A stretch of DNA of 64,000 bases, from contig NZ_JACXST010000003.1 of the NCBI RefSeq assembly GCF_014850975.1, forward strand, positions 1,488,001 to 1,552,000, written 5' to 3'. The translations under genes and the position numbers were made by a program. The notes beneath the pieces are model-generated. The model was not told the origin of the DNA. It saw only the letters and a program-made list of their open reading frames with translations, and made no database searches. Source of the DNA: Methylomonas fluvii. GTDB lineage: Bacteria; Pseudomonadota; Gammaproteobacteria; Methylococcales; Methylomonadaceae. Every line of letters starts with the position of its first letter. Positions within the stretch are counted from its first letter, which is position 1. Positions 1 to 9,369 of the stretch are shown one piece after another.

Positions 1-379
1 TTTTGCCGGTATAAATATCTCGTACGCGAGATTCATGCAGGGAGCGGCGTTCTGCATGGGCGGTATGCAGGCGTCCATGCTCGCCAGAAACAGGTCTAAG
101 GTTGTTGCCGCCAGCACTTTTAGTTAATTTGCCAGGTTGACGAACAGCCTTGGTCGCTTGAATGGCTCCATGTTTAGGCAAGCGCACTGCGCTCCTTGCC
201 GACTTCTCCAATCGATGGTTTTTATCCGCTTTTACCGCTACGCTTTTCGCAGCATGAACTACGCCGGGCATCGCAATAGATAAAACCGCACCAACAGCCA
301 AGCGCCCAAAGAAGCTGCGTCGAGACAGCTCTACGTCGTCTTGCTTATTGTCTTGATTTTCTAAATTATGTCTCAGCAT
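1..379 (-). CDS. DUF882 (YcbK-like) Tat-exported protein, 3' part missing
   Basis: The gene runs off the left edge, so only about the first 126 residues are visible. Translation from the ATG at 379 gives an early LSRRSFFGR twin-arginine motif, a hydrophobic stretch and an AxA-like end (VHAAK), so export by Tat is likely. After a Lys/Arg-rich linker comes ERRSLHESRVRDIYTGK, which resembles the start of the DUF882/YcbK (M15-like peptidase) domain, where RSL...NTHTGE is usual. E. coli YcbK also has a Tat signal. An upstream ATG in another frame stops at once, so 379 is the likely start, with GGAG a few bases before. The catalytic zinc residues lie outside the window, so activity cannot be judged. 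Confidence 0.7.
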   Translation of the reverse strand, partial: MLRHNLENQDNKQDDVELSRRSFFGRLAVGAVLSIAMPGVVHAAKSVAVKADKNHRLEKSARSAVRLPKHGAIQATKAVRQPGKLTKSAGGNNLRPVSGEHGRLHTAHAERRSLHESRVRDIYTGK

Positions 380-943
380 CCATAATCTCCTGATTCAACA
401 TCATTCGGATAGTGATGATTCCGAAGGCTAATGCCTAACGGGCTTTTGTAATTATAGCACTCTGTCACATTTCAAATTCGCTTTTGCCGACATTTTGCCA
501 CAAGGATTACTTGCAAAGGAGACGTTTGCGAACATTCAATCCGCATCAAATTGCCACTCAATACCGCTTAAAATCTCGCTTTCTCCGCTTACTATTCGCG
601 CTGTTAGCATTTTACCGACCGCTGTAAAAACACCAGCAATAGCCGACAAACGCGAACAATTTAACCCCTTTGATATGCCAATACACTCAAGCCCCACCAT
701 GTCGAAATACTCAATTCCTGCCCGTATGGTAGCGTAAAAGCTGACTTGAAAATTAAGCCGCTAAATATGAGCGGTAAAGACAAACTACCCCGTAAAACGA
801 AAGCGCCAGTTTTGTGAATAGAGCTGTTTTCTTGCCATTTTTTTGATAAAAACACAAAATATTTTTAACTACGAACCGCTTGTCACAGAAGCTTTTTGCT
901 AGAAAGCGTATGGTATCTCGACTGCAAATCATTGGAGAACGAC
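380..943. other. Intergenic region without a convincing gene
   Basis: This AT-richer stretch lies between the divergent DUF882 gene and the small ORF at 944. Two short ORFs occur here (495-737 plus and 661-855 minus), but neither has a Shine-Dalgarno sequence, a recognisable domain or gene-like composition. It probably holds the promoter of the DUF882 gene. Confidence 0.5.
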
Positions 944-1165
944 ATGGAAAAACTAATTAAACCCCAAAATCAACTGACACTGTCTCAACAGCTCTGTCAT
1001 TCCTTTTTTTCCCAAAAAGGCTACGACCCTTTTATAAACTTTCATTCGCACGATGGCAGCGCAATGTACGACTCTTACTTACATCATCAAAGGAGTTTTG
1101 CATCCGGAATAACAGGACAAAACTGCCAAATCAGTTTTGTAAGCAAATTCACCAAATTGGAGTAA
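944..1165 (+). CDS. Small hypothetical protein (73 aa)
   Basis: The ATG at 944 follows a plausible ribosome site (TTGGAGAACGAC), a better start than the one at 896. The product is 73 residues, rich in Ser, His and Phe, with no signal peptide, membrane segment or known domain. Nothing around it suggests a role. It may be a lineage-specific small protein or a chance ORF; the ribosome site is the only positive argument. Confidence 0.35.
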   Translation: MEKLIKPQNQLTLSQQLCHSFFSQKGYDPFINFHSHDGSAMYDSYLHHQRSFASGITGQNCQISFVSKFTKLE

Positions 1166-1450
1166 TACGCAACGGCGGACATAAAAGCCGCTACCGATTA
1201 CTCAAACTCGTGAAGCATCGCGATCCAATAGCCGGCCTGTGCCAACAGCAGTAGACTTAGCAATCTCGACACCTAACCCATATCAGTCATTAGCTTGGCA
1301 CAAGCCGCTTTATCAGGACATTTGGATATGAGCGTCAGCAAGTTCTGATGCAGGTTTTTTATAGCCCATTGCCCGCATTCGCTTAGGCAGTGGCAACCTA
1401 CCCGTCTCTACGTTATATTCATCGGCAAAAGCGATATACGCTAACCTTTG

Positions 1451-2773
1451 ATGCTACCCAATTTACTTGTGACTACTCTATTTCAAATCCCGGAAAATCA
1501 TCCGCAACGATTTATATTACATAACGAAGTCCATGCTAGGGCCTCGTCTATTCTCAGCTTGCCCGTCAGAGCCAGTTACCTAGCGTTGTCGTTATCAAGC
1601 GACGAAAAAATGCAGGAACGTCGGCATTTGAAAGCGCTTTGCGAACGGTTTGGAACTGCACCACCCGACCTGGATGCAGACCACTTTAGCGCCAGCTTTG
1701 ACGCTTTTCAGATGAGTTGGGAGCAACACGGCGAATTCAGTACCTATAGCTTTTATGCCTATGACATAGCCACAGAGCCATTTGCAGCCCCTGCTTTAAA
1801 AAAAGTCCCGGTCGATTGGTTATCGCAGATCAGCGGAAAAGTGATTGTTGCGGCACACGCCAGCATCGTTTCCGCAGAGGAAGTTAATTATCAGGATGAA
1901 ATGGATTTATCCCCGTTAACCACCTACTTTGCCGGCAACCCAATCGTCGGCTCAAAAGTAACTGGCGGCGCGGCAGCCGTATTTACCGATTTCCGGATTC
2001 ATGTCGATGGCTTTAGCCGTTTCTTGGTGGTTAATCAAAACTTGAGAACCGCGCAGGCTGGCCGCTTGCTGCATCGCTTGTTCGATATTGAAGTTTACCG
2101 CGTGATGGCTCTGTTGGCGTTTCCGATCGCGCGTAAACTGTATCCGGAATTAAAAAAAGCTGATCGGCAGCTGTATACCATTACTAATTCGATGACCCAG
2201 CCGGACAACGATGACGCCAAACTGCTGGATGAGTTAACGGCATTGGCGGCTGAAGTGGAGAACCATATTTCCACTCATCAATTTCGCTTTGCCGCAGCCA
2301 GCGCTTACTACCAATTGGTCGGCCAACGCCTGGAAGACTTGCGCGAAGTGCGGATTCAGGGCATTCAAACCTTGGGCGAATTCATGAAACGGCGCATGGA
2401 GCCAGCGATGCATACCTGCAATTCCGTATCCCACCGCTTCACTCTGGTTTCCGAACGCGTCAGCAATGCCAGCCAGTTGTTACGCACCAAAGTCGACATT
2501 ATTATCGAGCGGCAAAACCAGGGCCTGTTATCCTCCATGGCCCTGCGCGCAAAAATGCAGTTACGCATGCAACAAATGGTGGAAGGCATTTCGATGGTAG
2601 CTATTACCTATTACGCAGCAAGCCTGATCGGCAAAATCGCCGAAGCGTTGCACAGTTTAGGATGGCATGTGGACGCCGAATTGGTGGAAGGCGCATCGAT
2701 TCCGTTTATTTTGGTCATCATCGGCATAAGCACTAAACGAATTCACAAGATCATTGCCAATACCACGGAATGA
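1451..2773 (+). CDS. DUF3422 family membrane protein
   Basis: Recognised as DUF3422 from the N-terminal HPQRFILHNEVHARA block and overall length (about 440 residues), typical of this proteobacterial family. The long middle part is helical with coiled-coil-like stretches (residues about 250-370), and the C-terminus has two hydrophobic segments (VAITYYAASLIGKIAEAL and SIPFILVIIGIS) separated by a short loop, suggesting anchoring in the inner membrane with most of the protein cytoplasmic. A TTG three bases upstream is an alternative start. Biochemical function of the family is unknown. It stands alone, with no obvious operon partners. Confidence 0.85.
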   Translation: MLPNLLVTTLFQIPENHPQRFILHNEVHARASSILSLPVRASYLALSLSSDEKMQERRHLKALCERFGTAPPDLDADHFSASFDAFQMSWEQHGEFSTYSFYAYDIATEPFAAPALKKVPVDWLSQISGKVIVAAHASIVSAEEVNYQDEMDLSPLTTYFAGNPIVGSKVTGGAAAVFTDFRIHVDGFSRFLVVNQNLRTAQAGRLLHRLFDIEVYRVMALLAFPIARKLYPELKKADRQLYTITNSMTQPDNDDAKLLDELTALAAEVENHISTHQFRFAAASAYYQLVGQRLEDLREVRIQGIQTLGEFMKRRMEPAMHTCNSVSHRFTLVSERVSNASQLLRTKVDIIIERQNQGLLSSMALRAKMQLRMQQMVEGISMVAITYYAASLIGKIAEALHSLGWHVDAELVEGASIPFILVIIGISTKRIHKIIANTTE

Positions 2774-3009
2774 ATACCATTCCATTGAAGGCACGCCCTA
2801 AATCGGCCCAGTGTTGAACAGGATAAAATAATATTTATCAAAATCATGCCATTAGATCGCTTTAAGAGTCGACAAGCTAAGCCCGACAGGACAACTTTCA
2901 GATAACCCTAACAATCCCCTCCAAATCTTCGTGGTTTTTTGTGAGCGAAGCATCGGCTACAATCGCCGGGCTTTCTTTAACCCATGATTACAATTCGAGG
3001 AATCTATCA

Positions 3010-3180
3010 ATGGCAGAGTATAGAAAATACAAATGTAAAACCTGCGGCCACATTTACGACGAGCAGTTGGGCGATCCGCGCAACGGCGTGGCCCCTGGCA
3101 CACGTTGGGAAGATGTTCCAGAAGATTGGGGCTGCCCTAAATGCGGTGCGATAAAATCTATGTTTACTCTGGTACGTTAA
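3010..3180 (+). CDS. Rubredoxin
   Basis: A 56-residue one-iron electron carrier. Both metal-binding knuckles are visible: CKTCGH near residues 9-14 and CPKCGA near 42-47, with the usual [11 protein letters not shown] and [11 protein letters not shown] signatures between. The ATG at 3010 is preceded by GAGGAATCTATCA, so this start is preferred over an in-frame start at 2941 that would add an unrelated 23-residue leader. Rubredoxins pass single electrons in the cytoplasm, for example to oxygen- or peroxide-reducing enzymes or alkane hydroxylases; no partner gene is adjacent. A strong terminator follows directly, so it is probably a single-gene unit. Confidence 0.95.
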   Translation: MAEYRKYKCKTCGHIYDEQLGDPRNGVAPGTRWEDVPEDWGCPKCGAIKSMFTLVR

Positions 3181-3202
3181 TAAGCGTCTAGCGCAGTAAA
3201 TA

Positions 3203-3229
3203 AAAAAGGGCGCGATTTGCGCCCTTTTT
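3203..3229 (+). terminator. Rho-independent terminator after rubredoxin
   Basis: Stem AAAAGGGCGC / GCGCCCTTTT around a GATTT-containing loop, followed by a T run. The A run on the left side lets it also work for proS arriving on the other strand. Confidence 0.85.
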
Positions 3230-3251
3230 CGTTTGATTAATCTGACGGAAG

Positions 3252-4961
3252 CTATGCGAGTTTGTTCTTAATAAAATCGACGAGTTTGTCGAATTCAACA
3301 TTCTGGCTTTCTTTGTCCATTCGGCCTTGATATTCGACGGTACCGCTATCCAGGCCGCGGTCCCCGATGACAATCCGGTGTGGAATGCCGATCAGCTCCA
3401 TATCCGAGAACATGAATCCCGCTCGAACCTTTCTGTCGTCCAGCAACACTTCGATACCGGCATCCGTTAAATCTTTATAGATTTTCTCGACCGTATCAAT
3501 CAAACGATCAGACTTATGCATATTCATCGGGCAAATCGCCACTTGAAATGGCGCCAGTTCGTTAGGCCAGATAATGCCGCGCTCATCGTGGCCTTGCTCG
3601 ATGGCCGCCGCGACCACTCTTGAAATACCGATGCCGTAACATCCCATGATCATGATCTGGTTTTTGCCGGCTTCGTTAACAATCGCGGCATTCATCGCTT
3701 CGCTGTATTTGGTACCTAGCTGGAAAATATGCCCCACCTCAATGCCTCTAGCGATGGTAATTTGCCCTTTGCCGTCCGGACTCGGATCGCCTTCGACCAC
3801 CATGCGCAAATCCGCAATCTGCTCCGGCAAAGCTAAATCGCGCCGCCAATTGACACCTTGATAATGTTTGCCGTCTTGGTTGGCGCCGCAAATGAAGTCG
3901 GACATCAGCGTAACGCTGCGGTCAGCGATTATCTTTATGCTCAGGCCGATAGGACCTATCGAGCCGAGTTTGCAGCGACAAGCGCCGAGAATCTCTTCAT
4001 CGCTGGCAAATTGCAATGGCGACAGTACACCATCGATTTTTTCGGCTTTAATCGGGTTTAATTCGTGATCACCACGCAGCAGCAGGGCAACCAAGCTGGC
4101 GTCCTCACCTCTGACAATCAAGGTTTTCAGACACTGCTTGGCATCGATTTTAAAAAATTGGCTGACGTCTTCGATGCTATGTTGATTTGGTGTATCAACC
4201 AAAGCCTTAGTTTGAGTCGGCTCGGCGCGTGCCCCTTCCGGCATCAGAGCTTCGGCTTTTTCGACATTCGCGGCATAGTCGCTGGCGGTGGAAAAGGCTA
4301 TCGCGTCTTCACCGGATTCGGCAAGCACATGGAACTCGTGGGAAACCGCGCCGCCAATTGAGCCGGAATCGGCTATCACGGCCCGGAATTTTAAACCAAA
4401 CCGGTTAAATATGTTGGTGTAGGCTTGATACATTACGTCGTAAGTCGCCTGTAACGATTCCTGATCGAGATGGAACGAGTAAGCATCTTTCATGATAAAT
4501 TCGCGCGAGCGCATAACCCCGAAACGCGGACGGATTTCATCGCGGAATTTGCTCTGAATTTGGTAATACGTTACTGGCAGCTGTTTGTAGCTTTTCAACT
4601 CATGGCGAGCGAGGTCAGTAATAATTTCCTCGTGCGTCGGGCCCAGACAAAATTCGCGGTCGTGGCGATCTTTCAGCCGCGCCAATTCCGGCCCGTATTT
4701 CTCCCAACGTCCCGTTTCTTGCCATAGCTCCGCAGGTTGCAAGGCCGGCATCAGCACTTCCAGGCCACCCGCTTTATTCATTTCCGCACGTACAATATGC
4801 TCAACTTTACGCAATACCCGCAAACCCAACGGTAGCCAGGTGTAGACGCCGGCGGCAAGTTTGCGGATCAAGCCGGCGCGTATCATCAGCTTATGACTGG
4901 CTATTTCGGCGTCGGCCGGTATTTCTTTGACGGTACTAAGAGGAAATTGGGAAGTGCGCAT
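3252..4961 (-). CDS. proS: Prolyl-tRNA synthetase (bacterial long form)
   Basis: Charges tRNA-Pro with proline. The 569-residue length matches the bacterial ProS with an editing domain. Class II motifs are visible: motif 1 around [16 protein letters not shown], motif 2 around [17 protein letters not shown] and motif 3 around [17 protein letters not shown]. The INS editing domain lies about residues 225-390, and the C-terminal anticodon-binding domain follows ([10 protein letters not shown]...EVLLDDR...[13 protein letters not shown]). It starts with ATG at 4961 and is transcribed toward the rubredoxin gene. It appears to stand alone. Confidence 0.97.
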   Translation of the reverse strand: MRTSQFPLSTVKEIPADAEIASHKLMIRAGLIRKLAAGVYTWLPLGLRVLRKVEHIVRAEMNKAGGLEVLMPALQPAELWQETGRWEKYGPELARLKDRHDREFCLGPTHEEIITDLARHELKSYKQLPVTYYQIQSKFRDEIRPRFGVMRSREFIMKDAYSFHLDQESLQATYDVMYQAYTNIFNRFGLKFRAVIADSGSIGGAVSHEFHVLAESGEDAIAFSTASDYAANVEKAEALMPEGARAEPTQTKALVDTPNQHSIEDVSQFFKIDAKQCLKTLIVRGEDASLVALLLRGDHELNPIKAEKIDGVLSPLQFASDEEILGACRCKLGSIGPIGLSIKIIADRSVTLMSDFICGANQDGKHYQGVNWRRDLALPEQIADLRMVVEGDPSPDGKGQITIARGIEVGHIFQLGTKYSEAMNAAIVNEAGKNQIMIMGCYGIGISRVVAAAIEQGHDERGIIWPNELAPFQVAICPMNMHKSDRLIDTVEKIYKDLTDAGIEVLLDDRKVRAGFMFSDMELIGIPHRIVIGDRGLDSGTVEYQGRMDKESQNVEFDKLVDFIKNKLA

Positions 4962-5124
4962 ATTGGCCCTGAGGTTGTTTTATCAAAACCGCTATTTTAA
5001 CGGCTAAACGCCAAAACCACGAATCAACGACGCTATTTGGGTCTATCCTACTAACTTTTAGCATTGCTGTTGTTGATGAAATTTGGGAAACTTGACCTGA
5101 TAGAAGCCCCAGAAAAAGGAAGTT

Positions 5125-5763
5125 ATGATTAAAGTATTGCTGGTTGATGATCATGAGCTTGTCAGAAGCGGCATAGAAGCTTTGTTGGCAGCTGAAAAGG
5201 ATATTGTGGTGGTCGCCGTATGTAATTGTGGCGAGGAGGCTTTGCGGATTGTCGAGCAAGAGCCGCCTGACGTCATTTTGATGGACATTAATATGCCCGG
5301 CATAGGCGGGTTTGAAGCGTGCCGGCGCATACTGCAATCGCGGCCATCGGTTAAAATCATTGCCTTATCAGTGCATAACGACGGCCCCATACCGCAACAG
5401 CTGCTGAAATTGGGTGTGGTCGGCTTTGTATCCAAGGCTTCGCCAGTCAGCGAAATGGTGGCGGCGATTAAATCGGTAATTTCCGGCAAGCGCTACTTGT
5501 GCCAGGATGTGGCCAGTAATTTGGCTTTTCAGTTTTTGCCAGGCGCGGATGTGTCGCCTTTTTTACAGCTTTCCCAGCGTGAGGCTGAAGTGGTGCGTCT
5601 GATTTTGCGTGGTAGGAGTATTCAGGAAATGTCGGAGGCTTTGCAACTGAGCGACAAGACCATCAATACTTATCGCTATCGCTTGTATCGCAAGTTGAAT
5701 ATAAAAAACGATGTGGAATTGACCAGATTGGCGGTCAAATTTAATTATCTTGATGCCATTTAA
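5125..5763 (+). CDS. uvrY: GacA/UvrY-type response regulator
   Basis: A 212-residue two-component regulator. The N-terminal receiver has the acidic pair in LLVDDHE, the phospho-acceptor Asp in VILMDINMPG (about residue 54) and a Lys in FVSKASP. The C-terminal LuxR/NarL helix-turn-helix is clear (LSQREAEVVRLILRGRS...LSDKTINTYRYRLYRKLNIKN). Overall it matches UvrY/GacA, which works with a BarA/GacS hybrid kinase to activate CsrA-titrating small RNAs. A BarA-like hybrid kinase is encoded at 46498-50928, but pairing is only inferred. AGGAAG precedes the ATG. E. coli uvrY is followed by uvrC; here it is not. Confidence 0.88.
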   Translation: MIKVLLVDDHELVRSGIEALLAAEKDIVVVAVCNCGEEALRIVEQEPPDVILMDINMPGIGGFEACRRILQSRPSVKIIALSVHNDGPIPQQLLKLGVVGFVSKASPVSEMVAAIKSVISGKRYLCQDVASNLAFQFLPGADVSPFLQLSQREAEVVRLILRGRSIQEMSEALQLSDKTINTYRYRLYRKLNIKNDVELTRLAVKFNYLDAI

Positions 5764-5769
5764 TGATCG

Positions 5770-5798
5770 GGGATGTGCGGTTGTTTGCCGCACATCCC
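5770..5798. terminator. Hairpin between converging genes
   Basis: A perfect 11-bp stem (GGGATGTGCGG / CCGCACATCCC) with a 7-base loop sits between the stops of the regulator and the mtdB-like gene. There is no strong T run, so it is a weak bidirectional terminator or a transcript-end stabiliser. Confidence 0.55.
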
Positions 5799-5806
5799 TA
5801 GAATAG

Positions 5807-6712
5807 TCAGACTAAGGTGCGGGCCTTGGTAAAGGCTTCCCGGAAATCCAGAAAGACCGGCTTTTCAGCTTCCAGCATCATTTTCAACAATTCATGTTGT
5901 AGCTGATATTTAACATTTCCTATCGCCAGCGCACCGACACCGACCGCATTTGTCGCTTGATTTGCCAAGCTTAATGGTGCCGATAAATCATTTAACCCTA
6001 TGCCTTCTATGCCGGAAGGCGGTACGGCATTGACATCACCAGCTACTTTCAACTGCTTGGCTTGCGCCAGAACGGCCGCATTGATAACTCGAATACCAGC
6101 CTTTGCCGTGCAGAATACTAAATCTGCATCCGCTATTAACGCGGCCTTTTCCTCGTCATTGCTAGCAACCCCGCCGCTCATGGTGGCTCCAAAGCGCCGA
6201 TTGTATTGTTTGGCTGCGTCTTTTGCGGAATCAATCGATAAGTGATCCACCAAGATTGTTTCCGCGCCTTGCAACGACGCTATCACGCCAGTAGCGATAC
6301 CGACCGGGCCGGTGCCGCCGAACACAACCGCCTTGCTGCCTTTCAATTCCTTGCCATGATATTGTTTCAGCGCTTTTTCCACACACGCCACCAAAGCTGC
6401 TGCGGTGGTGCAAGCTCCGCTGGGATCGGCAAATACTGAAACCTCAAACGGCGGCACCATGGCCGGCTTGGTGGCTTGCAACATATCGATAGCCATGCCC
6501 ATATCCCTGCCGCCGATAAAGATCGCGGTTTTTTTACTGGCCGAAGGACTACGCGAAAAAATCGCATCTTGGGTCAAATTGTGAATGGTCTCCAATTTGA
6601 CGTTGGAATACGGCATCAGCACATCAAAGCCTGCGTCGAGTGCCATGTTAATGTCAAACGGACTGTTGTTTGGCATCGGGTCGAACATGTGAAGTATGCT
6701 GCGTTTTGCCAT
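5807..6712 (-). CDS. MtdB-like methylene-H4MPT dehydrogenase, second copy
   Basis: A 301-residue member of the MtdA/MtdB family, which oxidises methylene-tetrahydromethanopterin (or -folate) with NAD(P)+ in formaldehyde oxidation. The N-terminal half has the family blocks SPFDINMALDAGF, TQDAIFSRSPSA and FIGGRDMGMAIDML. The Rossmann half has VFGGTGPVGIATGV and a DVNAVPPSGIEGIG block. It lies 47 bp downstream of a second homologue (6760-7668) and is clearly diverged from it: sequence after the glycine loop differs (ETILVDHLSID here, KVRIIGRQLDK in the neighbour). That segment contacts the cofactor ribose, so the two copies may differ in NAD/NADP preference (inference). GTAAAA follows a weak ribosome site before the ATG at 6712. 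Confidence 0.85.
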   Translation of the reverse strand: MAKRSILHMFDPMPNNSPFDINMALDAGFDVLMPYSNVKLETIHNLTQDAIFSRSPSASKKTAIFIGGRDMGMAIDMLQATKPAMVPPFEVSVFADPSGACTTAAALVACVEKALKQYHGKELKGSKAVVFGGTGPVGIATGVIASLQGAETILVDHLSIDSAKDAAKQYNRRFGATMSGGVASNDEEKAALIADADLVFCTAKAGIRVINAAVLAQAKQLKVAGDVNAVPPSGIEGIGLNDLSAPLSLANQATNAVGVGALAIGNVKYQLQHELLKMMLEAEKPVFLDFREAFTKARTLV

Positions 6713-6759
6713 TTTTACCTTACCCTCTGTGATAGGCAGACTTTGGGGAGCTTAGCTAA

Positions 6760-7668
6760 TTACTTAGACGATTTGATGAATTCGCGAGCGACTTCAAAAG
6801 CGTGTTCGAAATGTAAGAATAGCGGTTGATCGCTTTCCAGCATTCTTTTCAGCAAACGGCTTTGCGCTTGGTATTTGATGTTGCCTATCGCCAGTGCGCC
6901 TATGCCTACCGCACCGCTGGTGGATCCGGCTAACGGTTTGCCGTTATCGAACGCATCCACACCGGCAATACCGGCTGGCGGTACCGCGTTGACATCGGCG
7001 GCTACTTTCAATTGCGCAGCTTTGGAGATTAACTCGGTGCTGAGCAATTCGATGCCGGCCGCACCGGTTGCAAAAACCACATCAGCGGTTTTCATGTATT
7101 CGGCCTTATCCGCGTCTGCGCCTGCCAGCACCGTAATTTTGCCGTCACCAAATTCTTCGCTGCATAGCTCTGCGGTGCGCTCGGCTTTATCGAGTTGCCT
7201 ACCGATAATTCTGACTTTAGCGCCCGCTTGAGCGGCAATCACCGCAGCCGCTTGACCGACTGGACCAGTCCCGCCCAGAGCGATCACGTTTTTACCTTCC
7301 AAGGTGGTGTCGAATTTTTCAGCCAATTCTTTTTCAACTGCTGCGACCATACCGGCTGCCGTAGTGAACGCGCCGCTAGGATCGGCGAATACTGATACTT
7401 CGAAAGGCGGGACCATAGAATTCTTGGCCATTTTCAACATATCCATTGCTTGCTTGGTCTCCCGGCCGCCAATAAAGATGGCGGTGCGCAACAGGCCTTT
7501 CGGGCTGCGCGAAAAAATAGCATCTTGGACCAAGCCCCTGACTTCGCTGGGTTCAACGTTGATGTAGGGGATTGCTGAAATCCAGCCGGCGTCCATCGCC
7601 ATATTGACGTCGAACGGGCTTAAGTTCTTGGCTGTAGTCAGCATGTGCAGGATAAAGGGTTTTTCCAT
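6760..7668 (-). CDS. mtdB: NAD(P)-dependent methylene-tetrahydromethanopterin dehydrogenase
   Basis: The first gene of the mtdB pair (302 residues). MtdB catalyses oxidation of methylene-H4MPT to methenyl-H4MPT in the C1 oxidation route of methylotrophs. Family blocks seen: HMLTTAKNLSPFDVNMAMDAG, VQDAIFSRSPKG, FIGGRETKQAMDML, PPFEVSVFADPSGAFTT, ALGGTGPVGQAA (nucleotide loop) and AADVNAVPPAGIAGVDAF. The segment after the glycine loop reads VRIIGRQLDKAE; an Arg in this position is common in enzymes that accept NADP, so NADP use is possible. Likely co-transcribed with the downstream paralogue. Other H4MPT pathway genes (fae, mch, fhc) are not in the window. Confidence 0.92.
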   Translation of the reverse strand: MEKPFILHMLTTAKNLSPFDVNMAMDAGWISAIPYINVEPSEVRGLVQDAIFSRSPKGLLRTAIFIGGRETKQAMDMLKMAKNSMVPPFEVSVFADPSGAFTTAAGMVAAVEKELAEKFDTTLEGKNVIALGGTGPVGQAAAVIAAQAGAKVRIIGRQLDKAERTAELCSEEFGDGKITVLAGADADKAEYMKTADVVFATGAAGIELLSTELISKAAQLKVAADVNAVPPAGIAGVDAFDNGKPLAGSTSGAVGIGALAIGNIKYQAQSRLLKRMLESDQPLFLHFEHAFEVAREFIKSSK

Positions 7669-7754
7669 GATGGCCTCTTATAATTTGATTAGCCGGTAAG
7701 TATAAAAGAAAAGGCAAGACGATAACAATTCTAGGCTAAATGCCGAATTGCGCA

Positions 7755-8549
7755 TTATTTTAAGCGCGCCGGCACATGCGGCTCGATGGCGTGGTACATC
7801 AATTGGTGCATCTTGGGGTTACCAACAATGATATTGCCGGACTGTAAGTATTTGTCATTAAAGGAAAAGTCCGTGGCGACACCGCCGGCTTCCTGAACCA
7901 ACAATACCCCGGCGGCAATATCCCATTCCTTAACGCCGATTTCCCAGTACGCATCCAGACGACCGCAGGCCACATAAGCCATATCCAGCGCGGCGGCTCC
8001 GGCGCGGCGGATACCGGCAGAATCTGCGCAGACGGCTTTGAACATACCTAGATAGGGCTCTATGTTTTCCATGGTTTTAAACGGAAAACCCGTACCAATC
8101 AGGGCGCCGCGCATACTGCTTTGTTTGGTCACTCGGATTTTGCGATTATTCAACATCGCCCCGCCGCCGCGTTCGGCAGTAAATAGTTCGTCGCGACTGG
8201 GATCGTAAATCACACCCAACTCGAGTTTATTTTTGTTTTTTAACGCGATAGACACGGCATATTGCGGAAAGCCGTGTAAAAAATTAGTGGTGCCGTCCAA
8301 AGGATCGATTATCCAGGTGTAGTCGTTACCTTTATGTTCGCCGCTTTCTTCGGCCAGAATGCCATGGTCGGGAAATGCGGCGCGAATGACTTTGATAATT
8401 TCCTGCTCGGCGGCCCGATCAACCTCGGAAGCGTAGTCATTACGGCTTTTTTGATCGATAGTGAGTTTCTCGATATTTTGTGAAGAGCGTTGGATTAGGT
8501 CGCCGGCGTTCCGCGCTGCGCGGACGGCAATATTAAGCATCGGGTGCAT
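7755..8549 (-). CDS. suhB: Inositol-1-monophosphatase SuhB
   Basis: A Mg2+-dependent inositol monophosphatase family protein of 264 residues; in E. coli SuhB also joins the rRNA transcription antitermination complex. Metal-site motifs are complete: EES (residues about 69-71 region GILAEESG), WIIDPLDGTTNF and EWDIAAGVLLVQEAGG. The start MHPMLNIAVRAAR at 8549 matches the family N-terminus and gives the usual length; an upstream in-frame start would add 14 unrelated residues. It is divergent from trmJ, the same arrangement as in E. coli. Confidence 0.95.
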   Translation of the reverse strand: MHPMLNIAVRAARNAGDLIQRSSQNIEKLTIDQKSRNDYASEVDRAAEQEIIKVIRAAFPDHGILAEESGEHKGNDYTWIIDPLDGTTNFLHGFPQYAVSIALKNKNKLELGVIYDPSRDELFTAERGGGAMLNNRKIRVTKQSSMRGALIGTGFPFKTMENIEPYLGMFKAVCADSAGIRRAGAAALDMAYVACGRLDAYWEIGVKEWDIAAGVLLVQEAGGVATDFSFNDKYLQSGNIIVGNPKMHQLMYHAIEPHVPARLK

Positions 8550-8639
8550 AGATCGAATTGAAAATGAGCAGTTAGAAAACTCGGATAGCATAGCAAATTT
8601 TGCTAGAATCGCTGCTTTTTTAGCCGCAGAGGCCGGGCA

Positions 8640-9365
8640 TTGCTATCACATTTTAAAGTGGTTTTAGTGGAGACTTCCCATCCCGGCAACATCGGCGCGG
8701 TGGCTAGAGCCATGAAAAATATGCAGATGGATCAACTGCGCTTGGTATCTCCAAAATGCTTTCCGCATGCCGATGCCACGGCCAGAGCATCTGGGGCTGA
8801 CGATGTACTTAGATCGGCAACTGTCTTCGATTCTTTGCAAGATGCTATTGCCGATTGCCAGGTGGTATTGGGCTCCAGCGCACGCGATAGAACCATCAGC
8901 TGGCCAAGTTTGACTGCCAGGCAAACTGCCGAAAAATGGGTGGGTGCATTGCCGGAGCAAAATATAGCCTTGGTGTTCGGCCGTGAGAACTCTGGATTAA
9001 AAAACCATGAATTGGACTTATGTCATTATTTGTTGCGGATTCCGTGCAATACAGAATATAGCTCGCTGAACTTGGCGGCGGCAGTGCAAGTTGTGTGCTA
9101 CGAGCTATTCGTCGCATCCGGCCAGGAAATGGTCAGCACGGTAGGCGATATTGGCGAAGAACCTCTGGCGACGGCCGAACAAATGGAAGCGTTTTATGTG
9201 CATCTCCAGCAGACCATGGCGGATATAGGTTTTCTGCACCCGGAGCGCTCTAAATCAATCATGCGTCGCTTGCGGCGCATCTTTAATCGGACCCAGCTCG
9301 ATACCAAGGAGCTGGATATCCTGAGAGGCATACTGCGCTTCTCCCAAAATCACAACGCCAAATAA
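8640..9365 (+). CDS. trmJ: tRNA (Cm32/Um32) 2'-O-methyltransferase TrmJ
   Basis: A 241-residue SPOUT methyltransferase that modifies ribose at position 32 of tRNA anticodon loops using SAM. Motif 1 is [21 protein letters not shown], and the C-terminal knot motifs are [18 protein letters not shown] and [20 protein letters not shown] at 8640, eight bases after GAGG, is the most plausible start because no ATG gives the conserved N-terminus. It heads the trmJ-cysE-isc cluster; only 4 bp separate it from cysE. Confidence 0.94.
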   Translation: MLSHFKVVLVETSHPGNIGAVARAMKNMQMDQLRLVSPKCFPHADATARASGADDVLRSATVFDSLQDAIADCQVVLGSSARDRTISWPSLTARQTAEKWVGALPEQNIALVFGRENSGLKNHELDLCHYLLRIPCNTEYSSLNLAAAVQVVCYELFVASGQEMVSTVGDIGEEPLATAEQMEAFYVHLQQTMADIGFLHPERSKSIMRRLRRIFNRTQLDTKELDILRGILRFSQNHNAK

Positions 9366-9369
9366 CCCC

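Noticed and set aside
495..737. 80-aa plus-strand ORF left of the small hypothetical gene
   Set aside because: No ribosome site, no domain, and composition like translated noncoding DNA.
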